This document shows, piece after piece, positions 6,893 through 12,038 of a stretch of DNA of 12,038 nt. The DNA is from DATKMS01 sp041497995 (GTDB taxonomy: Bacteria; Desulfobacterota; Binatia; HRBIN30): assembly GCA_041497995.1 (NCBI GenBank), contig JBGQHM010000198.1, positions 1 through 12,038 on the forward strand, given 5' to 3'. The translations under genes and the position numbers were made by a program. Below the pieces are notes generated by a model that saw only the letters and a program-made list of their open reading frames with translations, was not told where the DNA came from and did no database searches. Position 1 is the stretch's first letter, and every line of letters starts with the position of its first letter.

Positions 6893-7768
6893 TTAGCTCG
6901 GGCCGGACTGGATCACGACGAGGCCGTCACGCACGGCGCGCTCGCCTGCCGCATTGCGCACCTCGAAGCGCACGTGATCCATCGTGCTGGCGAGGACGGC
7001 GATCACGATCTCGGAGGGCATGCGCACCATGGCACCGAATCGGCCAGCGATGCGGCGGACGCCTGCGGCGGGCGTGTTTTCTACTTCCAACACACGCGAC
7101 ACGGCCAGTGCGAGCGTGGCGGTTCCGTGCAGGATGAGGCCGGGCAACCCGGCAGCGACGGCAACTGCTGCGTCGGTATGGATCGGGTTCCAGATGCGCG
7201 CACATTCCGTGTAGACGTGCGCCGCCGTGGCAGCGATCGGAACGCGATACTCCGCAATGGGCGGGCACTGCGGATCGAACGCGAGCGGAGCCGGCGGCGC
7301 GCCGCTGGTGGGACGGTCGGGTCCGCTCACGTCGACGCCGCGGTAGAGCGCGCCCATCCAGGTCGTGCAGACCGGCGCGCCCATCGCGTCGGTGGTGTCG
7401 AGCCGCGTGACCTCGTACGCTCCAGGCTCACGGCGTTCGACACCGACGATCGTGAGCTGGGTCGTCAGCCGGTCGCCCGGCCGGATCGGGCGGTGGATGA
7501 GCGCGTCGTGCGTTGCGTGCACGGCGCGCATGCTCTCCGCGGCGGTGAGAACCCCATCGTCTCGCAGGTTCCGGCCAGCCAGGACAACGGGCCACTCGAT
7601 GCACACGGGGAACAAAGGATGGGCCACGACGCCATCGGCCCGACCCGTGTCCATGTAGCACGGCAGCGCGTCGCCCAACGCCGCCGCGTACGCCATTGTC
7701 CAGCGCGCATCGACATCGTGCGTGATGGGCCGCGTCGTTGCACCGACGAGCTGTGACGAGAGCGGCAT
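6893..7768 (-). CDS. Double-hotdog MaoC-like dehydratase/hydratase family protein
   Basis: The 291-residue protein fits two hotdog domains: an N-terminal MaoC-like half (about 12-145) and a C-terminal MaoC domain (about 172-285). The second contains YTECARIWNPIHTD (186-199) and then GLILHGTA (210-217), aligning with the R-specific enoyl-CoA hydratase signature. N194, P195, H197 and H214 are conserved, but the usual S-G-D segment before the asparagine reads A-R-I, so the catalytic aspartate position is isoleucine. Such proteins normally hydrate trans-2-enoyl-CoA or dehydrate 3-hydroxyacyl thioesters; activity here is uncertain. ATG 7768 is 19 bases after the enoyl-CoA hydratase stop and gives a normal N-terminus. 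Upstream extension to 7843 would invade that gene. It is the last gene of the minus-strand operon, ending in TAA about 70 bases before the palindromic element. Confidence 0.8.
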   Translation of the reverse strand: MPLSSQLVGATTRPITHDVDARWTMAYAAALGDALPCYMDTGRADGVVAHPLFPVCIEWPVVLAGRNLRDDGVLTAAESMRAVHATHDALIHRPIRPGDRLTTQLTIVGVERREPGAYEVTRLDTTDAMGAPVCTTWMGALYRGVDVSGPDRPTSGAPPAPLAFDPQCPPIAEYRVPIAATAAHVYTECARIWNPIHTDAAVAVAAGLPGLILHGTATLALAVSRVLEVENTPAAGVRRIAGRFGAMVRMPSEIVIAVLASTMDHVRFEVRNAAGERAVRDGLVVIQSGPS

Positions 7769-7787
7769 CAGTGAAAGCTCGATTGAG

Positions 7788-8561
7788 TCACTTCTTGGGT
7801 GGGAAGGCGAACCGCGTCGGATCCTCCGCGCTCGCCAGCGCAATCATGTCGCCATCGCCTTCGGTGACGTCGCCGAGCACGATCGAGCGACTGTAGGCAC
7901 GGAACTGAGTCTTGGTCATGTGCAGCGCCCAGGCCGGCTTGGCGGCGAGGCGCTGCGCCCATGCATCGACCGCGGCGTCGAGCTCGTCGTCCGGCACCAC
8001 ACGATTGAGCATCCCGTAGCGCTCCGCGGTGAGCGCATCGAACCGATCGCAGAGCAGGATCAGCTCCTTCGCCCGCGCCATGCCCACTTCGCGTGCCAAA
8101 CGCGGCGCCGCCCCCCACGAGAGCGGTATGCCGAGATCGACCTCGGGGATGTGGAAGATCGTGCTGGCGGCCGCTACCCGCAGGTCGCACGCGAGCGCTA
8201 GTGCCAGCCCGCCGCCGATAGCATAGCCGTGCAGGCGCGCGATAGTGATCGCCTCTACACGTTCGATCGCCTCGATGGCGCGCCGGCCCACCTGCGACGT
8301 GTAGCGGCGTTCCCGAGCGCCGGCGTTTGATCCCTTCGCCATTCGTGCCGGTGGATCCTTGCGGTCGGCGCCCGCACAAAACGCCGCGCCGCGCCCGCCC
8401 AAGACAACGACGGTCGTGTCGAAGCGCTGAAGCAGGTCGGTAAACGCTGCAGCAAGCTCTTCGAGGGCGCGCGCATTCACCGCGTTGCGACGTTCCGGCC
8501 GGTTCAGCCAGATGCGGGCGATGGGTCCATCGTGCTCAATCGTTAGTGTGTCGTACGTCAT
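7788..8561 (-). CDS. Enoyl-CoA hydratase/isomerase (crotonase) family protein
   Basis: The 257-residue protein is a full-length crotonase. The first oxyanion-hole segment is AAFCAGAD (59-66) and the second GYAIGGGLALALACD (112-126). IPEVDLGIP (138-146) carries E140, matching Glu164 of rat enoyl-CoA hydratase. The partner Glu144 falls at A120 (GGG-L-A-L), so one of the two hydratase glutamates is missing. Isomerases, hydrolases and decarboxylases of this fold often retain only one, making simple hydration less certain. It acts on a cytoplasmic acyl-CoA. ATG 8561 is supported by a GAGGAGG ribosome site. The long upstream extension of this frame (to 8945) is antisense-like and lies within the preceding gene. 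It sits between the luciferase-like oxidoreductase and the hotdog protein, fitting a shared CoA-thioester pathway. Confidence 0.9.
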   Translation of the reverse strand: MTYDTLTIEHDGPIARIWLNRPERRNAVNARALEELAAAFTDLLQRFDTTVVVLGGRGAAFCAGADRKDPPARMAKGSNAGARERRYTSQVGRRAIEAIERVEAITIARLHGYAIGGGLALALACDLRVAAASTIFHIPEVDLGIPLSWGAAPRLAREVGMARAKELILLCDRFDALTAERYGMLNRVVPDDELDAAVDAWAQRLAAKPAWALHMTKTQFRAYSRSIVLGDVTEGDGDMIALASAEDPTRFAFPPKK

Positions 8562-8566
8562 GTCGT

Positions 8567-8573
8567 CCTCCTC
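8567..8573 (-). promoter_or_regulatory. Shine-Dalgarno of the crotonase gene, overlapping the previous stop
   Basis: On the minus strand the bases read TGAGGAGG, so the TGA stop of the luciferase-like gene (8574-8572) runs into GAGGAGG, five bases before ATG 8561. This fixes the crotonase start and indicates co-translation of the two genes. Confidence 0.75.
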
Positions 8574-9408
8574 ACACGCGCGGCGGGCCTTGTCGTACCC
8601 GCTCCCGCATCTCTTCGAACGAGCCACGGTCGCCGTGGACCCGTTCCAACCACCAGGTCGCGCCGGCGGCGCGCGTCGCAACCACGCGATCGGTGTCGGC
8701 CCGTCCGGCACTGGTGACACCCAGCGCAACAACATCGAACGGCGAGGCATCGGCTCGCTGCGCGCGCACGTAGGCAACGATCTCGCGAAGCTGTTCGGGT
8801 GGTACGAACGCCGACGTCTGCGCCAAAGGAAACACACCGTCCCACCGCGCCGCGCGCCGGAAGGGTGGTTTGTTAAGCCAGTAGCCGGCGACCCAGATCG
8901 GGATGCGTGGAAACTGGACCGGACGCGGGAGGAACAGCGCTTCATCGACGTGATAATGCTTCCCCCGAAACTGGAACGGCGCGCCGCTCCAGAGTCCGGT
9001 CAAAATCTCCAGGCCTTCATCGAGCATCGCGCCACGCATCCGCGCATCCATCTGTTCGCCAAAGCTCGCCCACTCGACCGCGCGTCCGCCAGCGCTCCCC
9101 GTGCCGGCCCCGAATACCAAGCGTCCACCCGAGAGCTGATCGAGCGACGCCGTCTCGCGCGCAACTTTCCATGGCCGCCGGCGCGGCAATGGCGTAACCA
9201 GTGCGCCGATGCGAATCGTCTTGGTTGCCATCGCGATGGCCGTCAATGCGATCCAGGGATCGACCATGTCGGTCGCGAACGGTCGCGCGACGTGATCCCA
9301 GAGGAAGAAGCCGTCCCATCGCGCGTCTTCTGCGTCGCGTGCGAGCGCCGCAAGCCGCCGCGCATCGCCGTAGTCGCCGAAGTTGGGGACGTAGATGCCG
9401 TAGCGCAC
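8572..9408 (-). CDS. Luciferase-like (LLM class) flavin/F420-dependent oxidoreductase
   Basis: The 278-residue protein shows the bacterial-luciferase TIM-barrel pattern. It opens with MRYGIYVPNFGDYGD and an aromatic FFLWDH strand (35-39). IRIGALVTPLPRRRPW (66-80), LSGGRLVFGAGTGS (92-105) and PIWVAGYW (170-177) are family hallmarks. The family includes FMNH2- and F420-dependent monooxygenases and dehydrogenases; which cofactor is used cannot be told here. At 278 residues it is shorter than the typical 300-350. The start is GTG 9408, chosen because AAGGAG (9420-9415 on the minus strand) lies six bases before it. It begins 16 bases after the alpha/beta hydrolase stop and ends 10 bases before the crotonase start, so it is clearly in one operon. 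I infer an oxidation step on the same organic substrate. Confidence 0.88.
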   Translation of the reverse strand: MRYGIYVPNFGDYGDARRLAALARDAEDARWDGFFLWDHVARPFATDMVDPWIALTAIAMATKTIRIGALVTPLPRRRPWKVARETASLDQLSGGRLVFGAGTGSAGGRAVEWASFGEQMDARMRGAMLDEGLEILTGLWSGAPFQFRGKHYHVDEALFLPRPVQFPRIPIWVAGYWLNKPPFRRAARWDGVFPLAQTSAFVPPEQLREIVAYVRAQRADASPFDVVALGVTSAGRADTDRVVATRAAGATWWLERVHGDRGSFEEMRERVRQGPPRV

Positions 9409-9414
9409 GTGAAT

Positions 9415-9420
9415 CTCCTT
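9415..9420 (-). promoter_or_regulatory. Shine-Dalgarno supporting a GTG start
   Basis: AAGGAG on the minus strand lies six bases before GTG 9408. No ATG in this frame lies close enough to use this site, so it decides the start of the luciferase-like oxidoreductase. Confidence 0.75.
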
Positions 9421-9424
9421 CAGC

Positions 9425-10423
9425 TCACTGCGCGGTGAAGAACTCGATCATCTGTCGACTGGTGAGCGCGGGCTCTTCGTGCAGGAGCCAGTGGCCGGCG
9501 TTAGGGACCTCCACCAGCGTGCCGCCGGCGCAGTGCGCGACGCTGAGCCCCGCCATGCGTGACTCGAAGAAGCGATCCTGCATGCCCCACACAATGCGCG
9601 TTGGGACGCGCACCATGCCATCACCCGTGACGTGGTGCGGGTAGCGAAAGCTGGCGCGGTACCAGTTGACCATCGAGCCCATGGCGCCGTCGCGATCCCA
9701 CGCGTACTTGTAGTAGGCCATGTCGTCATCTGGGAATGTGCCGGGACGGCTGGTGTCGCGGAGGTTCTTGGTCAGCAACCACCAGTCGCCGAGCCGCGCT
9801 GTGCCTTCCGGTATAACCGGCAACTGAAAGAACGTGCGGAACCAGTTGATCGTCTGCTCCTTCGCTGCGCCCTGACGCGCGTCGACCCACGCGAGTGGGT
9901 GCCCGGAGTTGAACATCACGAGCTTGCGGAAGTGTTCGGGATGCTCGATCACCAGGTACCACGCGATCGCTCCACCCCAGTCGTGCCCGGCGAGATCGAC
10001 TTTCTCGTAGCCGAGGTGCTGGATCAATCCAACGATGTCCTCCACCAGCGTCTCGACCCGGTAGGCCTCGATACCGGCGGGCTTGTCGGACGCGTTGTAG
10101 CCGCGTTGGTCCGGAACGATGACCCGGAAGCCGGCGCGCGCCAACGGTGCGATCTGCTGGTTCCAGCCCCACCAGAATTCGGGATAGCCGTGCAGCAGCA
10201 CGACCGGCGGCCCATCCTTCGGCCCCGCCTGGACGACGTGGAGCCGAATGCCATTGGTGGGGATCAGTTGCGAATCAAGCTCGATGCCATCGCGACGCGC
10301 GGTTGCGCCAACGACGTCGATGGGATCGTGACGGCCCGACAGCAATCCGATGCCGAGCACAGCCACCAACAGGCCAACGAAGATCGCCAGGGTCCAAAGT
10401 AGGTATCGCACCGTTCGTAGCAT
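9425..10423 (-). CDS. Membrane-anchored alpha/beta hydrolase, epoxide-hydrolase-like
   Basis: The 332-residue protein starts with one membrane helix (about 7-28, LLWTLAIFVGLLVAVLGIG), then an alpha/beta hydrolase domain from about residue 52. The oxyanion motif is HGYP (78-81). The nucleophile is D148 in GHDWGG, the acid probably D283 in GMQDRFF and the general base H311 in NAGHWLLHEEP. HGxP plus an aspartate nucleophile and lid tyrosines (Y237, Y255 candidates) fits epoxide hydrolases better than haloalkane dehalogenases, which carry a different HG segment. The anchor suggests work on a hydrophobic substrate at the inner membrane; microsomal-type epoxide hydrolases are also anchored. ATG 10423 is chosen because the helix begins there, although its ribosome site is weak. 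An upstream open extension to 10729 is not protein-like. It lies between the small membrane protein and the luciferase-like enzyme. Confidence 0.88.
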   Translation of the reverse strand: MLRTVRYLLWTLAIFVGLLVAVLGIGLLSGRHDPIDVVGATARRDGIELDSQLIPTNGIRLHVVQAGPKDGPPVVLLHGYPEFWWGWNQQIAPLARAGFRVIVPDQRGYNASDKPAGIEAYRVETLVEDIVGLIQHLGYEKVDLAGHDWGGAIAWYLVIEHPEHFRKLVMFNSGHPLAWVDARQGAAKEQTINWFRTFFQLPVIPEGTARLGDWWLLTKNLRDTSRPGTFPDDDMAYYKYAWDRDGAMGSMVNWYRASFRYPHHVTGDGMVRVPTRIVWGMQDRFFESRMAGLSVAHCAGGTLVEVPNAGHWLLHEEPALTSRQMIEFFTAQ

Positions 10424-10494
10424 TGCCGTCGCCGAAGCTCTGCCGATCGGTGCAGTAGCTATGCTGACTGGCGCGCCGGTGCAATGGCCACGGA

Positions 10495-10785
10495 TCAGCC
10501 GCGCAGCAGCCAATACGTCGCGGCGGCCATCGAGCCGAAGACGGGCATCGTGACGATGCAACCGATGGCCAAGATCCAGGTACCGTGCGCGGCGGCATCG
10601 GTCAGCATCCACAAGGTGAGAACAGCTTCGAGGCCGAAGAAGTCGACGAGCAACTGCTTGCCCCATCGCCCACCTTGCCAGATGCGTCGGAACTCGTCGG
10701 CGGCCAGTTTCCCCGGCGCAAACCGCCAAGCCCAGGCGGAGACCGCGACGACAGCGACGATGACGACAAGCGCGACGATGTGCAT
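10495..10785 (-). CDS. Small three-helix membrane protein of unknown function
   Basis: The 96-residue product has hydrophobic segments at about 3-20, 48-64 and 69-94. A basic/amphipathic stretch (21-45) contains WQGGRWGKQLLVDFFGLE. The layout resembles DUF1475/DUF2834-type small membrane proteins, but I do not recognise it firmly. ATG 10785 has a strong GAGGAGGG site about eight bases upstream, so the gene is very probably real. It is the first gene of the minus-strand operon, 71 bases before the alpha/beta hydrolase start. It could be an inner-membrane partner of the anchored hydrolase, but nothing in the sequence proves that. Confidence 0.72.
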   Translation of the reverse strand: MHIVALVVIVAVVAVSAWAWRFAPGKLAADEFRRIWQGGRWGKQLLVDFFGLEAVLTLWMLTDAAAHGTWILAIGCIVTMPVFGSMAAATYWLLRG

Positions 10786-10983
10786 CAGGTGACCCTCCTC
10801 AACGAATCAGCTTCATTGGTTCGTTCGTTGGACCGCATCACTTTGTCCTGCTTGACGCTCGCGCAGATGACTCGCACTGTGCGCCTCGCTTCGTCAATGG
10901 GCGCCAGGGTGTACGGCATCTTGCGCGAAGATCGTCCCGTTAGGCTTGCTCCGCCGTACAGTGCGGGCTTAGAATCTCCGGTC
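10786..10983. other. Divergent intergenic region between the catabolic operon and the DUF433/DUF5615 module
   Basis: This 198-base region must hold the promoter of the leftward operon as well as that of the rightward DUF433 gene. I see no convincing leftward -35/-10 pair. A rightward TTGACG (10852-10857) lacks a -10 at proper spacing. The best rightward candidate is at 10946-10975, listed separately. Confidence 0.35.
10946..10975 (+). promoter_or_regulatory. Possible promoter of the DUF433/DUF5615 pair, nearly leaderless
   Basis: TAGAAT (10970-10975) matches five of six bases of the -10 consensus. A weak TTGCTC (10946-10951) sits 18 bases before it. Transcription would start about 7-8 bases later, at or next to ATG 10984, which would make the mRNA leaderless. 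That agrees with the absence of a Shine-Dalgarno before this gene. Confidence 0.35.
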
Positions 10984-11334
10984 ATGGCGGTTGCTGCACG
11001 GAAGAGACGTGTTGCAGATCACATCGACGTGACCCCACGGGTCTGTGGGGGCAAGCCCCGCATCGCTGGGTCGCGCATCCGCGTGCAAGACATCGTCGCG
11101 TGGCACGAGCGCCAGGGGCAGTCGCCGGACGATATTGTCGAACAGTTCCCTCAGCTGTCTTTGGCCGATGTCCACGCCGCACTCACCTACTACTTCGATC
11201 ACCGCGACCACGTTGACCGGCAGATCGCCGAGGACGTCGCCTTCGCCGATACCTTGAAGGCCGACGCTCGTCGCGCCCGCAAGCCGGTCGGGAACGGCAA
11301 GCATGGCCGCAAAGATGCGGCTGCATCTCGATGA
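10984..11334 (+). CDS. DUF433 domain protein, likely antitoxin
   Basis: The 116-residue protein contains a textbook DUF433 domain: VTPRVCGGKPRIAGSRIRVQ (16-35), then DIVAWHERQGQSPDDIVEQFPQLSL and a YYFDHRDHVD tail (69-78). The family is a small winged-helix-like DNA-binding fold found next to PIN-like DUF5615 proteins, where it is thought to be the antitoxin and autorepressor. Residues 92-116 are basic and low in complexity. ATG 10984 is chosen because the frame upstream reads as non-protein sequence, giving a normal N-terminus. No Shine-Dalgarno is seen. The 3' end overlaps the DUF5615 start by 32 bases, so the two are co-transcribed and probably coupled. Confidence 0.87.
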   Translation: MAVAARKRRVADHIDVTPRVCGGKPRIAGSRIRVQDIVAWHERQGQSPDDIVEQFPQLSLADVHAALTYYFDHRDHVDRQIAEDVAFADTLKADARRARKPVGNGKHGRKDAAASR

Positions 11335-11638
11335 GCACGTGTCGCCGGCCATCGCCGTCGGGCTTCGGCGCCGAGGCATCGACGTTACAACGACCGTAGA
11401 AGCCGGCCTCAGCGCGGCTTCCGACGAAGAGCAACTGCTGTACGCCCGCACAGATGAGCGCGTGCTCGTCACGCACGACGCCGACTTCTTGCGACTCCAC
11501 AAGCGCAACCTGCCGCATGCCGGCATCGTGTACTGTCATCAGGGGCAGTATTCACTCGGCGAGATCGTTCGCCGACTCGCGGTTCTTGCCAGCCGACGCC
11601 GCCGAAACAATCTGCGCAATCGCGTCCGGTTTCTGTAG
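11303..11638 (+). CDS. DUF5615 PIN-like protein, likely toxin nuclease
   Basis: The 111-residue protein matches the DUF5615 PIN-like family. RLHLDEHVSP (6-15) supplies D10 and E11, GLSAASDEEQLLYA (35-48) supplies D41 and E42, and VLVTHDADFL (54-63) supplies D59 and D61. These acidic residues would coordinate a divalent metal for RNA cleavage, as in PIN toxins. The C-terminus is arginine-rich (RRRRNNLRNR, 98-107). ATG 11303 overlaps the DUF433 gene; an alternative ATG at 11315 would start directly at MRLHLDEH and is nearly as likely. All candidate catalytic residues are present, so the toxin looks functional. The pair is a compact type II toxin-antitoxin-like module. Its function is inferred from the family, and nuclease activity for DUF5615 is less proven than for VapC. 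Confidence 0.86.
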   Translation: MAAKMRLHLDEHVSPAIAVGLRRRGIDVTTTVEAGLSAASDEEQLLYARTDERVLVTHDADFLRLHKRNLPHAGIVYCHQGQYSLGEIVRRLAVLASRRRRNNLRNRVRFL

Positions 11639-11657
11639 GTTTGCTCCGAAAGACTTG

Positions 11658-11858
11658 TGGTCCGACCATCAGCGACACGCCATCAGCTACAAGCGCGAGG
11701 CTTGCCTCGCCAGGACCTCAACCGTCCGCGGTACGCTCGGCACGGTAACCGGCTCGGTGACTCTCGATGAGACGGACATTACCAAGTCGTCGGTGGAGGC
11801 GACGATCGACGCTGCCGGCATGCTGACCCGTGTTGGGATGCGCGACGAACACCTCGAA
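11658..11858 (+). pseudogene. Decayed fragment of a YceI-family (polyisoprenoid-binding-like) gene
   Basis: In one frame the bases encode STVRGTLGTVTGSVTLDE followed by DITKSSVEATIDAAGMLTRV and RDEHLE, a clear match to the YceI lipocalin-like core. There V-R-G, then a xVxLDExDxTxSSVxATIDxxxxxTRxxxRDxHL run, is highly conserved. The preceding WSDHQRHAISY resembles a damaged WxIDxxHSxIxF start. No start codon with a ribosome site precedes it. After DEHLE the expected FFDVxxYPxxxF continuation is absent and the reading turns into Pro/Arg/Ala-rich sequence to a stop at 12002. An intact YceI protein is about 180-200 residues, so roughly a third survives. YceI proteins bind long isoprenoids in the periplasm. 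This copy is almost certainly inactive. Confidence 0.68.
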
Positions 11859-12038
11859 GGATGTCGTTGGCCGCATAGGCCGCCGGCAGGCGCCACGCCC
11901 CACGGCGCCCCCAAAACGGCTTGTGCCATAGGGTCGGGAGCCCTCCGGCGCGCCACGTATCCAACTTCAGCCGCCGACGCCATCCCGTTCCATCTCCGTT
12001 AGCCCTCGGGGTCGCGTGCTTGGTGTCCCCGTCGCGAC
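11859..12038. other. Unassigned GC-rich tail after the YceI remnant
   Basis: I can assign no gene, RNA or complete repeat here. GGCGCC occurs at 11890-11895 and again at 11905-11910 and could form a 6-bp hairpin. A minus-strand frame starting near 11983 crosses the YceI remnant antisense and is not convincing. The sequence may be a junction scar or part of a dispersed non-coding repeat. Confidence 0.3.

Noticed and set aside
8485..9438. Long plus-strand open frame opposite the luciferase-like gene
   Set aside because: Arg-rich shadow of a confidently identified gene with its own ribosome site on the other strand.
9425..10423. Haloalkane dehalogenase
   Set aside because: The HGYP oxyanion motif and candidate lid tyrosines fit epoxide hydrolases better; the two share the Asp nucleophile.
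11687..11983. Minus-strand open frame over the window's right end
   Set aside because: It runs antisense through the recognisable YceI remnant and has no family features.
1..12038. CRISPR arrays, tRNA, rRNA or transposase genes
   Set aside because: No regularly spaced repeats, no tRNA- or rRNA-like sequence that I could recognise and no DDE or serine/tyrosine recombinase motifs were seen.

Overview
The window is GC-rich DNA with closely packed genes from an uncultured-type free-living bacterium. The gene mix is an amidohydrolase_2-type enzyme, a zinc alcohol dehydrogenase, a DUF1329 envelope protein, a luciferase-like monooxygenase, a crotonase, a two-hotdog hydratase-like protein and an epoxide-hydrolase-like enzyme. 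This resembles soil and sediment lineages such as Binatota, other Desulfobacterota-like groups or Rokubacteria. The taxonomy is inferred from gene content only; no rRNA or tRNA is visible.

Layout, left to right. Positions 309 to 1 (minus) hold the N-terminus of a type I restriction endonuclease R subunit (HsdR), cut by the window edge. Positions 487-807 (plus) encode a small four-helix SMR/DMT-like membrane protein that keeps the membrane glutamate of EmrE. Positions 905-4466 (plus) form a three-gene unit: metal-dependent amidohydrolase, Zn/NAD alcohol dehydrogenase (touching its neighbour at a GTGA junction) and an exported DUF1329 protein. It converges on a minus-strand pair (6648-4571): a putative HExxH metallopeptidase and a D-Ala-D-Ala-ligase-like ATP-grasp enzyme joined by an ATGA overlap. 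This pair is the most interesting candidate system here, because a peptidase translationally coupled to a diverged carboxylate-amine ligase suggests a dedicated small-peptide pathway.

An 82-bp compound inverted repeat (6741-6822) with two perfect hairpins inside an outer stem separates that pair from a second minus-strand operon (10785-6893). That operon encodes a small membrane protein, a membrane-anchored epoxide-hydrolase-like alpha/beta hydrolase, a luciferase-like flavin/F420 oxidoreductase, an enoyl-CoA hydratase-family protein and a double-hotdog MaoC-like protein. Together they look like a degradation route for a hydrophobic or cyclic compound passing through CoA thioesters. Both acyl-CoA enzymes deviate at textbook catalytic positions.

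A divergent DUF433/DUF5615 toxin-antitoxin-like module (10984-11638, plus) follows. Immediately after it is a decayed fragment of a YceI-family gene (about 11658-11858). The last 180 bases hold nothing I can assign. Accessory or decayed items (HsdR, TA module, YceI remnant, palindromic repeat) sit at the edges or between operons, while the catabolic operons look intact.
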